64,000 nt of DNA from Planctomycetota bacterium (lineage in GTDB: Bacteria; Planctomycetota; Phycisphaerae; Tepidisphaerales; Tepidisphaeraceae): NCBI GenBank assembly GCA_039182125.1, contig JBCDCH010000013.1, positions 1 through 64,000 of the forward strand, written 5' to 3'. The notes beneath the pieces are model-generated. The model did no database searches. It was not told where the DNA came from and was given only the letters and a program-made list of their open reading frames with translations. Below, in pieces: positions 1 to 7,926 of this stretch (the stretch's first letter is position 1; each line of letters starts with the position of its first letter). The position numbers and the translations under genes were made by a program.

Positions 1-74
1 CCGGGTCGTTTTTGGCTTCCGGTGTTTTTGCGGTGCGTGGCCCCGCACCGCGGTTCTGCGATACGGTCACGCGT

Positions 75-536
75 ATGCCACGCGTGCTCATGGTTTGTCT
101 CGGGAACATTTGCCGATCGCCCGCGGCGGAGGCGGTACTGCGATCGACATTGGAGCAGGAGGGGTTGGCGGACGGCGTGCATGTCGACTCGGCGGGCACC
201 ATCGGCTACCACGCCGGCGACCCTGCCGACGCACGCATGCGCGCTGCGGGAAGTGCCCGCGGCTACGCGTTGACCAGCATCGCCCGCCGCGTCACCGATG
301 AGGACTTCCACGACTTCGATCTGATCATCGCGATGGACCGTGCGAACCTGCGCGACCTGCAAGCCCGCGCCGATGGTCCGGCGGAGATCGTCATGCTCGG
401 CGAGTTCGTGCCGGGAGAAGGTGTGCCCGAAGTGCCTGACCCGTACTACGGCGGCGATGACGGCTTCGAGCGCGTGTTGGATCTGATCGAGTCGGCGATG
501 CCGGCGCTGGTGGCGAAGCTTCAGGAGATGGCGTGA
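75..536 (+). CDS. Low-molecular-weight protein tyrosine phosphatase family protein
   Basis: A 153-residue protein of normal family length. The P-loop C-x5-R motif is at residues 8-14 (CLGNICRS, nucleophile Cys8, Arg14) and the general-acid motif DPYYGG places the acid at Asp122. These enzymes hydrolyse phosphotyrosine or small phosphate esters in the cytosol. I chose ATG 75 because the P-loop then sits at its usual distance from the N-terminus; a longer TTG start at 12 would add an unsupported extension. The stop overlaps the GTG of the fructosamine kinase gene (GTGA), so the two are probably translationally coupled. Bacterial fructosamine-kinase homologues are often found beside such phosphatases, and some of these phosphatases act on ketoamine 5-phosphates, so a role in protein deglycation is plausible rather than classical tyrosine signalling. 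Confidence 0.93.
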   Translation: MPRVLMVCLGNICRSPAAEAVLRSTLEQEGLADGVHVDSAGTIGYHAGDPADARMRAAGSARGYALTSIARRVTDEDFHDFDLIIAMDRANLRDLQARADGPAEIVMLGEFVPGEGVPEVPDPYYGGDDGFERVLDLIESAMPALVAKLQEMA

Positions 537-1363
537 GCGTTACGGTGGATGTTGCGGCGGCGCTGGGCGTGGCGGTGAAGCGGAGCACGCCGGTCGGCGG
601 CGGGTGCATCGCGGAGGCGAGTCGGGTGGAGTTGGCGGACGGCCGCACCGTCTTTGCCAAGGGCGGCGCGGGGGCGGGCGGATTCGCGGCGGAGGCGGCG
701 GGGTTGCGGGCACTGGCGCAGTTTGCTGGGCCGCGCGTGCCGGCGGTGTTGCATGTTGATGAATGCGTGCTCGTGTTGGAGTGGCTCGACCTCGAACCGG
801 TGCACGACGCGGCGGCGTGGGGGACGGCACTCGCGGGACTGCATCGCAACTCCGCGGGTGCGGTCGATCGTTTTGGTTTCGACGTCGACGGCGCGCTCGG
901 CAGTACGCCGCAGTCCCACTCGTGGTGTGAGGATTGGGTCACGTTCTGGCGCGAGCGCCGCCTGCGGCCGATGCTCGAACTCATCCACGACGCCGAGGTC
1001 CGCCGGCTCGGCGACCAACTCGACGCGAAGCTCGACCAACTCCTCGCCGGCGGCGACCACACGCCCTGCCTCATCCACGGCGACCTCTGGTCCGGCAACC
1101 TCGCCGAGTCTCATGGTCGCCCCACAACCTTCGACCCCGCCGCCTGTTACGCCGGCCGCGAAGCCGACCTCGGCATGCTCCGCTGGATGGGCAACCTCGG
1201 CCCGAACTTCGAATCCGCCTACGCCGACGCATTCCCCCTACCACCCGGCAGCAATCGCCGCGTGCAGGTCTACGAACTCCACCACCACCTCAACCACCTG
1301 CACCTCTTCGGAAGCGGCTACCGCGGCGGGTGTCTGCGGTTGATGAGCGACATCCTCAGATAA
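533..1363 (+). CDS. Fructosamine/ketosamine-3-kinase family protein
   Basis: A 276-residue protein of the fructosamine-3-kinase/aminoglycoside phosphotransferase fold. Lys43 (in VFAKGG) is the likely ATP-binding lysine. The catalytic loop HGDLWSGN is at residues 182-189 (Asp184, Asn189) and the metal-binding FDPA motif is at 200-203. The family phosphorylates sugar-derived ketoamines on glycated lysines, which destabilises them and allows deglycation. The GTG start overlaps the stop of the preceding phosphatase gene by four bases, indicating a two-gene operon. Bacterial members commonly prefer ribulosamines or erythrulosamines. The exact substrate cannot be read from the sequence. Confidence 0.93.
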   Translation: MSVTVDVAAALGVAVKRSTPVGGGCIAEASRVELADGRTVFAKGGAGAGGFAAEAAGLRALAQFAGPRVPAVLHVDECVLVLEWLDLEPVHDAAAWGTALAGLHRNSAGAVDRFGFDVDGALGSTPQSHSWCEDWVTFWRERRLRPMLELIHDAEVRRLGDQLDAKLDQLLAGGDHTPCLIHGDLWSGNLAESHGRPTTFDPAACYAGREADLGMLRWMGNLGPNFESAYADAFPLPPGSNRRVQVYELHHHLNHLHLFGSGYRGGCLRLMSDILR

Positions 1364-1470
1364 GTTGCGGCGATTCGCGCGTGTTGTCGCTGCCCCAAGC
1401 TAACCCGCGACGAATTTCCACGTTGGCCAATTCTGGCGCACCTAACGCGGAATTCCGATATGATTTGAAC

Positions 1471-1498
1471 TTGACCGCGCGTAGGACGTACCTATCTT
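1471..1498 (+). promoter_or_regulatory. Candidate sigma-70-type promoter
   Basis: TTGACC at 1471-1476 and TATCTT at 1493-1498 are separated by 16 bases in a locally AT-richer intergenic stretch. Transcription would start near 1505 and run into the terminator at 1558-1591 before reaching the NYN gene at 1604. The match is by eye only. Confidence 0.45.
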
Positions 1499-1557
1499 AC
1501 ACGCGTCGTTAATTGACCGCGGCGTGCCCGTCTGGGAACGTCGCGAGACTATTCCCG

Positions 1558-1591
1558 GGTCGGCTGTCGCTACGACAGCCGACCTTTTTTT
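1558..1591 (+). terminator. Strong Rho-independent terminator just upstream of the NYN gene
   Basis: A perfect 12-bp stem (GGTCGGCTGTCG at 1558-1569 with CGACAGCCGACC at 1573-1584) closes a three-base CTA loop and is followed by seven T residues (1585-1591). It ends only 12 bases before the NYN start codon. It could terminate a short RNA starting near 1505, insulate the NYN gene from the upstream operon, or act as an attenuator. A preceding weaker hairpin (CTGGGAA near 1533 with TTCCCGG at 1552-1558) overlaps its first base. Confidence 0.85.
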
Positions 1592-1603
1592 GCGAGATTT
1601 TCG

Positions 1604-2432
1604 ATGCGCGTCGCAATCTTCTTTGATGGAAAGAACTTTTACCGCGGTTGGAAGAAAGCGACAGAGCTTCAAGTCGATTTTCAGAGGCTGAGTGAGTGGT
1701 TGGTCAAAGCCGTCAATGGGCAGCGACTAGCCGGCGCGTATTACTACACCGGAACAGAAACGGGTAAAGCGGGCGAAACAGAATCTCAGAAAGGTCTGAA
1801 CCGCTTTTTAGGCCAACTGGACTCTACTCCAGGGTTTTACGTCCGGCGATACGCGAGGCGATCGTACACCTCGCCACCCTGTGAGAACTGCGGGCACAGG
1901 AATCGTTACACGCAGGAGAAGCAAGTTGATACCACGATGGTTGCTGACATGCTTCGACTGGCTGCAGTCGATGCGTTTGATTCGTTGATATTGGCGTCAG
2001 GTGACCTCGATCATTTGCCTGGAATAGAACGGAGTCCGCTTGCTCGGAAAGCAGGTCTACATCGCGAGTTGGAAGGGAATCGGACTCTCGAAGGCGCTGA
2101 GACTAGCCGCTTTCGATCACGTCGATTTTACCGATGGTTTGGATTCCTTCGCTCACGAACCCAAGCCTGCGAAGCCAATTAAGGGTGGAACAGAGTCCCT
2201 TTTCCCGGAGGACAACAGTCTTGAAACGGCTGTCTTATCCGAACTGAGTCGGGCGGAGGAGAAATTCGCGGATGGTTACGTTGGATTCAACTATTTCACT
2301 TCTAAATGGGACGGCAAGGATCTTCCGAAGCAACCCGATGTACTTGCTCGCATTCTTGATCGCCTCGCAAAGAAAGAAAAAATCGAGAAGTACGTTATCG
2401 ACGGAGTGAAAGCGATACGTCTTAAATCATAG
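1604..2432 (+). pseudogene. NYN-domain (LabA/DUF88-like) nuclease gene with a one-base frameshift
   Basis: Reading from ATG 1604 gives an N-terminal NYN/PIN-like domain: the first Asp in IFFDGKNFY, a Cys-x2-Cys pair in the middle, and the acidic motif LASGDLDHLPGIE. The frame is then lost. The +1-shifted frame continues at once with RLLGKQVYIASW, the expected strand following the NYN active site, and runs to a TAA at 2430-2432. Removing one base near 2033 would restore a single protein of about 275 residues with a C-terminal basic winged-helix-like region. NYN proteins are metal-dependent ribonucleases. Base composition is clearly lower in GC than the neighbours, suggesting horizontal acquisition. 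It may be a true pseudogene, a sequencing error, or programmed frameshifting; no slippery heptamer is obvious. Confidence 0.75.
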
Positions 2433-2440
2433 CCCACGCC

Positions 2441-3736
2441 CTAACGGTCCAACTCCGCCGCGATGACGTTGATGCTACCGATCACCGCCACCACGTCGGC
2501 GATGCTGTGGCCTTCGATCTGCTTGGCGAAGGTTTGGTAGTTCACGAAGCACGGCGGACGGGTTCGTACGCGGAACGGGACGTTGCCGCCGTCGGAGATG
2601 ATGTAGTAGCCGAGTTCGCCGTTGGCGGACTCGATGCGGCCGTAGGCCTCGCCGACCGGGGCGGTGAAGCCGCGGTTGGTCATGATCATCTCGAAGTGCT
2701 GGATCAGGCCCTCGATGGAGCTGTAGACCTGATCCTTGGGCGGGAGGACTTCCTTGCCCTCGGGGCTGACGTTGACCGGACCGCCGGGGAGGTTGTCGAG
2801 CAGCTGGTTGATGATCTTGACCGACTGCTTGATCTCCTCGACACGGCAGAAGAAGCGGGCAAACGCATCGCCCTCCTCCATCACCGGCACTTGGAAGTCG
2901 ACGCCGGACGTGCCCTTGCCGTCCCAGTTGTCCTCGAAACACAGGTACGGCTCGGCCTTGCGCAAGTCCCGCTTCACGCCCGACGCCCGTGCCATCGGTC
3001 CGGTCAGACTCCAGGCGATCGCTTCATCCCGACTGAGCGTGCCGATGTTGCGGGTGCGTTCGCGGAAAATCTTGTTGCGGTTGAGCAGCTTCTCCATGTC
3101 ACCGATCGCACCGGGCAGCTCTTCATTGATGAACCGGCGGACGAGGTTCTTGAACACCTCCTCGTCGGGCAGGTCTTGGTTGAGGCCGCCGACGCGGGTC
3201 CAGGACGTGTGGTAGCGGCTGCCGGACATGTACTCGACGATGTCGTAGATGTTCTCGCGCTGGTTGAAGCCGTAGAGGAAGGACGTGAACGCCCCGAGGT
3301 CGAGGCCGGCCGCGCCGACGCAGAGCAGGTGCGACTGGATGCGGCCGAGCTCGCCGGCAATCGTGCGCAGTGCCTTACAGCGCGGCGTGAGTTCGATGCC
3401 CATCAAACGCTCGGCCGCGTTGTGCCAGGCCAGCTCGTTGTAGATCGGCGCCGAGTAGTCCATGCGGTCGACGATCGTGACGTACTGGTTGTAGTTGAGG
3501 TGCTCGCCGAGCTTCTCGAAGCCCGAGTGCAGGTAGCCGATGTGCGGGGTCGCCTTGACGATGCGTTCGCCGTCGAGCTCGAGGACTAGGCGCAGGGTCG
3601 TGTGGGTGGCCGGGTGCTGGGGGCCGAAGTTGAGCGTCCAGCGGTTGGAGCCGCCTTCACTGCTGACCGTCCCGCCGCTTTCGGCGTCGAGGAGAATGGC
3701 TTCATCGGCGGTGGTTTCTAAGAGCGAGTAAGGCAT
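2441..3736 (-). CDS. nuoD: NADH-quinone oxidoreductase subunit D (49-kDa subunit)
   Basis: A 431-residue protein matching the 49-kDa subunit of respiratory complex I. Near the N-terminus it has the signature GPQHPATH followed by PHIGYLHSGFEKL, which helps line the quinone pocket. The ends of the family (ISDGG near the C-terminus and a terminal Asp-Arg) are present. It sits on the cytosolic peripheral arm next to NuoB and NuoC. No other nuo gene is visible: the neighbours are the broken NYN gene downstream and parB divergently upstream, so this subunit is encoded apart from the rest of its complex. The first about 30 residues are a non-conserved extension; the start at 3736 is the most upstream ATG. 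Confidence 0.95.
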   Translation of the reverse strand: MPYSLLETTADEAILLDAESGGTVSSEGGSNRWTLNFGPQHPATHTTLRLVLELDGERIVKATPHIGYLHSGFEKLGEHLNYNQYVTIVDRMDYSAPIYNELAWHNAAERLMGIELTPRCKALRTIAGELGRIQSHLLCVGAAGLDLGAFTSFLYGFNQRENIYDIVEYMSGSRYHTSWTRVGGLNQDLPDEEVFKNLVRRFINEELPGAIGDMEKLLNRNKIFRERTRNIGTLSRDEAIAWSLTGPMARASGVKRDLRKAEPYLCFEDNWDGKGTSGVDFQVPVMEEGDAFARFFCRVEEIKQSVKIINQLLDNLPGGPVNVSPEGKEVLPPKDQVYSSIEGLIQHFEMIMTNRGFTAPVGEAYGRIESANGELGYYIISDGGNVPFRVRTRPPCFVNYQTFAKQIEGHSIADVVAVIGSINVIAAELDR

Positions 3737-4010
3737 GAGATGGGCTCAGTGAGGGGCACGCGGTCCCGTGGCTTCGTTCCTTCGAGGCGACAACACCCTG
3801 CGGCGAACTGCTGAGGCACGCCATCGGGCAACGCATGTTAGTAAGTGCAACGCCCCACCGCGACTTTCAGAATCCGGCGGGAATCACATGTGATCAATGA
3901 TCATAAAACAATTTATGCCGACGCATGACTCGAAGTTGGTTGACCTGAGGGTGACTGGCGATTCTCGTCGGCCGCCCTACACTGCGGGCGTCTCATCGAA
4001 AGGTACACGG

Positions 4011-5024
4011 ATGTCGGCGAAGAAAGCAGCCAAACCTCGGCTTGGGCGTGGACTCAGCAGCCTGCTGAGCATGGACAAGAACGAGGCCGAGTCGGCCCCC
4101 GCCTCAAAGCCCACCGCCTCGAAGCCGTCGCCCTCAAAGCCCGCCGCCCCATCGGCTGCTCCGGAGAATGCCACGCCGGACTCGACCGCGCCCGCCCCCG
4201 TTCGCCGCGAGGTCGGTTCGCCGGCGGAACTGCCGGATGACGCTCGCGTCTTCGAGCTATCCCTTGGCCAGATCAAGGTGAACCCCCGTCAGCCGCGGCA
4301 GTCTTTTGATGACGCCGCCCTCTCGGAGCTGGCCGACAGCATCAAGGCGAACGGGTTGATCCAGCCGATCGTCGTGCGGCGCAAGGCGGACGGCTTTGAG
4401 CTGATCGCCGGCGAGCGGCGGTATCGAGCAACGGAGCTCGCGGGCCTGGACACGATTCGTTCCCTGGTCCGCGAGGCCGACCCGACGACGCAGGCTCGAT
4501 TGGCGCTGGTCGAGAACATCCACCGGGCCGATCTGAACCCGATCGAGCGTGCCGAAGCCTACCAGGCCTTGATGGACGAGGCCGACCTGACGCAAGCGGC
4601 GCTGGCCGAGGAACTTGGCGAAGACCGCTCGTCGATCGCGAATCACCTGCGGCTGCTGAAGCTCACCGAGTCGGTTCGGACGCTGGTCGTGGAGGAGCGG
4701 ATCACGCTGGGCCATGCGAAAGTGCTGGCAGGCGTGGACGACGGGATGGAGCAGGACCGGCTTGCGAAGGCCGTGGTGGCGCAGAACCTGAGCGTGCGGA
4801 ACCTCGAACGACTCGTGGCCGAGGATCCGAAGCAGGCGACCCGCAAACCGACTGGCCGCGAGGCGCACCTGTCCGACCTCGAAGAGAAGATCCGCCAAAG
4901 CACTGGTCTGCGGGCCCAGGTCGCGAGCCGAAAGGGTGGCAAGGGCCGATTGACGTTGCACTACGGCAGCCTCGACGAGTTCGACGACCTGCTTGCCAAG
5001 CTCGGCGTTCGCTTGGAAGACTGA
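4011..5024 (+). CDS. parB: Chromosome partitioning protein ParB
   Basis: A 337-residue ParB/Spo0J-type CTP-dependent clamp that loads at parS and spreads on DNA. From ATG 4011 the N-terminus carries LGRGLSSLL at residues 11-19, the typical ParA-interaction segment, then an Ala/Pro/Ser-rich linker. Next come the ParB nuclease-like CTPase domain with GERRYRA, a helix-turn-helix (TQAALAEELGEDRSSIANHL) and a C-terminal dimerisation domain. An alternative upstream start (3897) adds a region with no ParB similarity; ATG 4011 has AAAGG upstream and was chosen. No parA lies beside it in this window. Two parS palindromes follow within 62 bases of the stop codon. Confidence 0.95.
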   Translation: MSAKKAAKPRLGRGLSSLLSMDKNEAESAPASKPTASKPSPSKPAAPSAAPENATPDSTAPAPVRREVGSPAELPDDARVFELSLGQIKVNPRQPRQSFDDAALSELADSIKANGLIQPIVVRRKADGFELIAGERRYRATELAGLDTIRSLVREADPTTQARLALVENIHRADLNPIERAEAYQALMDEADLTQAALAEELGEDRSSIANHLRLLKLTESVRTLVVEERITLGHAKVLAGVDDGMEQDRLAKAVVAQNLSVRNLERLVAEDPKQATRKPTGREAHLSDLEEKIRQSTGLRAQVASRKGGKGRLTLHYGSLDEFDDLLAKLGVRLED

Positions 5025-5026
5025 CG

Positions 5027-5042
5027 TGTTCCACGTGGAACA
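5027..5042. promoter_or_regulatory. parS centromere site 1
   Basis: TGTTCCACGTGGAACA is a perfect 16-bp palindrome (18 bp with flanking G and C at 5026-5043) that matches the conserved bacterial parS pattern tGTTNCACGTGNAACa. It begins two bases after the parB stop codon. This is the loading site for the ParB clamp. Confidence 0.92.
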
Positions 5043-5070
5043 CGCCCCGCCTGTTGTCTCGATTCACCCA

Positions 5071-5086
5071 TGTTCCACGTGGAACT
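5071..5086. promoter_or_regulatory. parS centromere site 2
   Basis: TGTTCCACGTGGAACT matches site 1 in 15 of 16 positions and keeps the central GTTCCACGTGGAAC palindrome. It lies 28 bases after site 1 and runs up to the deoC ribosome-binding sequence (TTGGAGG at 5087-5093), so ParB bound here could affect deoC expression. Confidence 0.88.
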
Positions 5087-5101
5087 TTGGAGGCCTGACC
5101 C

Positions 5102-5824
5102 ATGCCCGACTTGACCCCCGCCACGCTTGCCGCCCAGATCGATCACACGATTCTCAATCCGGAGGCATCCACGGATGCGGTGATGGCCGTGGCGGATGAA
5201 GCCGTCCAGCACGGCTTCGCGTCCGTCTGTGTCGCACCCGCATGGGTCAAAGCGGTCGCCGACCGTGTCGCGGGGCGGACGAAGGTCTGCTCGGTCGTTG
5301 GCTTCCCGCACGGCACGTCCAAGCCCACCGTCAAAGCCATCGAGGCCACCGCAGCCGCCAAGGACGGGGCGAGAGAGATCGACATGGTCTTGCATCTGCC
5401 ATTGCTCATCGAAAGTCACGTCGATCGAGCCACTGCGGAGGTCCGCGAGGTCGTCGCCGGCTGCCGGGCGGTCAGGTCCGATATCGTCGTGAAAGTCATC
5501 GTTGAGTCCGCGGCCCTCCACGCCGCCGACCCGACCGGCGACATCATCCGCCACGCCTGCGACGTGGTCCGCACCGGCGGGGCGGACTTTATCAAGACCT
5601 CCACCGGCTTCCATCCCGCCGGCGGGGCGTCCGAGCAGGCCGTTAAGCTCATGGTCGAACACGCCACCGGGCTCCACGTCAAAGCCTCCGGCGGCATCCG
5701 CACCCTCGCCGACTGCCGCACCTATCTCGACTTCGGCGCGACCCGACTTGGCATGAGCAAGGGCATCGCCGCGATCGCGGAACTCACCGGTGGGGCGTCG
5801 GCTCAGGACGACGGGACCTACTGA
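5102..5824 (+). CDS. deoC: Deoxyribose-phosphate aldolase
   Basis: A 240-residue class I aldolase that splits 2-deoxyribose-5-phosphate into glyceraldehyde-3-phosphate and acetaldehyde in deoxynucleoside breakdown. The Schiff-base lysine is Lys165 in FIKTSTGF, the assisting lysine is Lys194 in HVKASGGIR, and the proton-relay Asp94 is in REIDMVLH. Length is normal. The start ATG has a strong TTGGAGG eight bases upstream that abuts a parS site. The 3' end overlaps the end of the convergent membrane protein gene by 41 bases. Confidence 0.95.
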   Translation: MPDLTPATLAAQIDHTILNPEASTDAVMAVADEAVQHGFASVCVAPAWVKAVADRVAGRTKVCSVVGFPHGTSKPTVKAIEATAAAKDGAREIDMVLHLPLLIESHVDRATAEVREVVAGCRAVRSDIVVKVIVESAALHAADPTGDIIRHACDVVRTGGADFIKTSTGFHPAGGASEQAVKLMVEHATGLHVKASGGIRTLADCRTYLDFGATRLGMSKGIAAIAELTGGASAQDDGTY

Positions 5825-6323
5825 CTCGCCGCTCGGCGAACCCGCAAGCCCCGAGAATCAGCCCGAGGACGCCATGCATCAGCGCGGTCGTTACCCAACG
5901 ATCAGACAATGCGTACGGCACTTCGGTCCCGAGCGCGGTGAGCTCGTACGGCAGTGGTTGCTCGAGCCAAGGTCCGAATCCGCTGATGGCATTGGCTGTG
6001 AGTAACGGATGGACGTCAATCCAGTTGCCGCCGACGCTCGTCCAGAGCGGCATGCTCAGCCACGCGATGCCGAACATCAACGTCAGCGTCGGCGAGAGCC
6101 GGGCTCCCATCCAAGCGCAGAGGCTGAAGAGGGCGAGCAAAATATAGACAATCAACCAGCCGCTCCATGTGAGTGGCAGGAACATCCAGCACAGCGCAAC
6201 GGCGTCAATCACCACGGCCAGCGCCAACCCGCGCCGCCAGCCGGTCGTCCATGCCACCACGACCGGCACGCCCAACGCCACGGCCGCGAAGCCGAGCACG
6301 ATCCAGTCGAAGCTCGCAATCAT
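5784..6323 (-). CDS. Small multi-pass membrane protein of unknown function
   Basis: A 179-residue hydrophobic protein with about five to six predicted membrane helices: two near residues 5-22 and 30-45, a long pair at about 50-75, one near 80-98 and one near 150-165. The C-terminal tail is basic. I do not recognise a family. The ATG at 6323 overlaps the stop of the upstream YdjY-domain gene as ATGA, so the two are probably co-translated and may work together at the membrane. Longer starts to 6527 are frame shadows of that gene. The end overlaps convergent deoC. Confidence 0.6.
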   Translation of the reverse strand: MIASFDWIVLGFAAVALGVPVVVAWTTGWRRGLALAVVIDAVALCWMFLPLTWSGWLIVYILLALFSLCAWMGARLSPTLTLMFGIAWLSMPLWTSVGGNWIDVHPLLTANAISGFGPWLEQPLPYELTALGTEVPYALSDRWVTTALMHGVLGLILGACGFAERRVSRSRRPEPTPHR

Positions 6324-7258
6324 TCGCCGCCCGGCTGGGTGGTCGGCCCGGGCCGGGGGGTAACCAGATCTTGGTACTTGCGGTCGAGCTCGTCGATGAC
6401 CCGCTGCAATCGGTCGGCCTCGGCGATGAGACGGTCCTGTTCGGCCCGGAGGGCGGCGATCACGTCGTAATGCGTCTGGGCGGCGAGGCGGACCGAGTCC
6501 GCGCCCGGCAGCACCGCTGCCTCCCATTGCCGCGTCAACGCATCGACCCGGGCCTGGTCGACCCCGATTGGCTCGTCCAACGAGACCGCTTTCTGTTTTG
6601 TGTTCGGTAAACTCGCTTCGTCACCGATCGGCTCGATGATGAGCGTCACCGCCGTGCCGCCGGGCGGGGCGGTGACGGGGTTCAGCTCCCACTCCAGCAG
6701 CTCGTTGGAGTCGCTCGCCAACTGCGGCACGTCGAAGACGGTGTGCTCGAAGTTGACCAGCGAGACGATCTGGCCGGTGACGTCGGCAACGTAGGTGCCG
6801 TCGGGCGCGGTGCGGGAGCCGACGAAAGCGAAGGTCCGCGGCGGCATCGGCTCGCCGTTGTCGATGCGGCGGATGAGCTGCTCGACCGGCTTGGTCACGT
6901 CGCCGGCGGGCGTGGCCCATTCGACGCTGATCCGCACGGGCGGGCCGGCGGGGGGGAGGAACTCCTGCTTGGCCGGGCTCCAGCGGATCGGCTGGCCCGG
7001 CTCGAGCCCGAGCACCAGGGCGGCGGCGTGGATGTCGCTGGGCCGGGCGAGGGTGCGGACGACGGTCTCGTGATCCGCCGTCCCGGCCACGACGCAGACG
7101 AACTCCAGCGGCACGTCTAATGCCAACGACTCCGCGGCGATGCGCAACTGCCGCGCGTCCAGATCAGCCCGGACGTGCGGCAGTTCGAAAATCGCAGGTG
7201 CCTCTGCCGGCTTCGTTGCCGGCTGTAGCAGGGCGGCAAACAACAGGAATGCGAGCAT
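6320..7258 (-). CDS. Secreted YdjY-domain protein with C-terminal coiled coil
   Basis: A 312-residue exported protein. The N-terminus is a short hydrophobic signal peptide (LAFLLFAALL). Residues about 28-200 fit the YdjY domain common in planctomycetes: a strand-rich start, the conserved ETVVRTLARPSDIHAAALVLGLEPG segment, and a carboxy part on a target that looks like a metal- or peptide-binding fold of unknown role. Residues about 235-300 are charged and heptad-like, suggesting a coiled coil, followed by a Pro/Thr-rich end. It is the first gene of a two-gene unit with the overlapping membrane protein. Function is not established for this family. Confidence 0.72.
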   Translation of the reverse strand: MLAFLLFAALLQPATKPAEAPAIFELPHVRADLDARQLRIAAESLALDVPLEFVCVVAGTADHETVVRTLARPSDIHAAALVLGLEPGQPIRWSPAKQEFLPPAGPPVRISVEWATPAGDVTKPVEQLIRRIDNGEPMPPRTFAFVGSRTAPDGTYVADVTGQIVSLVNFEHTVFDVPQLASDSNELLEWELNPVTAPPGGTAVTLIIEPIGDEASLPNTKQKAVSLDEPIGVDQARVDALTRQWEAAVLPGADSVRLAAQTHYDVIAALRAEQDRLIAEADRLQRVIDELDRKYQDLVTPRPGPTTQPGGE

Positions 7259-7285
7259 CCCGTGATCGTCGCCGAATCAGCCCCC

Positions 7286-7738
7286 CTAGTCCATATCGGA
7301 ATCGCACAGCCGCATGGGCACGACCAAGTCGGGGCGTCGGTTGTGGAAGAACAGAGCTCCTTCGTACCAACCTTCGCCGCAGGATCGCGAGCGGTGGACG
7401 GTACAGGCCGCGGAAAACGGCTGGTCGTCGGGGCCCATCATCTCGACGATGCCTTTGAACCCCAACGGCAGGGGTTCGCGGGAGACGAAGCCGATGCCTT
7501 GGTGATCGATGTCGCGGGTGTAGACGACCCATGCGTCGGTGCCCTCGGCGTCGGCGAAGAGTCGGATGTGTGCGACGGCGCGGTGTTGCAGCCGGGCGAC
7601 GTCCCGGCGATCGCCCTTGGGCCGGTTGTAGCTGAACGTCTGGCCTCGACCCGCTTCGAGCGCGGTGATCACCATGTCCACCTCCGGGGTCCACCCGGAT
7701 CCGACTTTGCATGTATCCATCTCAAGTAACGCCGACAT
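7286..7738 (-). CDS. PilZ-like domain protein
   Basis: A 150-residue soluble protein. The central part fits a PilZ c-di-GMP-binding domain: an RR-x2-AR start at about residues 43-48 followed about 35 residues later by DIDHQGIGF, which matches the D/N-x-S-x2-G motif with His in place of Ser. Beta-strand patterning continues to the C-terminus. If functional it would sense c-di-GMP and control surface or motility functions. The ATG at 7738 has GGAG eight bases upstream. It is separated by 27 bases from the YdjY gene and may share its transcript. The Ser-to-His change makes c-di-GMP binding uncertain. Confidence 0.6.
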   Translation of the reverse strand: MSALLEMDTCKVGSGWTPEVDMVITALEAGRGQTFSYNRPKGDRRDVARLQHRAVAHIRLFADAEGTDAWVVYTRDIDHQGIGFVSREPLPLGFKGIVEMMGPDDQPFSAACTVHRSRSCGEGWYEGALFFHNRRPDLVVPMRLCDSDMD

Positions 7739-7926
7739 CGTTCATCTCCGTCCCGAGGCGTCCGCCTCTTAGAGTGGTTCCCCGAAGCTGTAATCCCCCA
7801 CCGCTGAGATGTACGATTCGAATGCGATGCCACGCAAGGCCGATGGCGCATTTTTCGTCGTGACGTGTCGGAGTTCGGGTCCGATACGTTTTGAACCGTG
7901 CCGAAACGTGCTCCGTAGCATGGGGT

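Noticed and set aside
30-51. An 8-bp stem hairpin (GCGGTGCG/CGCACCGC) 23 bases before the phosphatase gene
   Set aside because: No T-run on either strand and no repeat elsewhere; it may be an operator, but nothing supports that.
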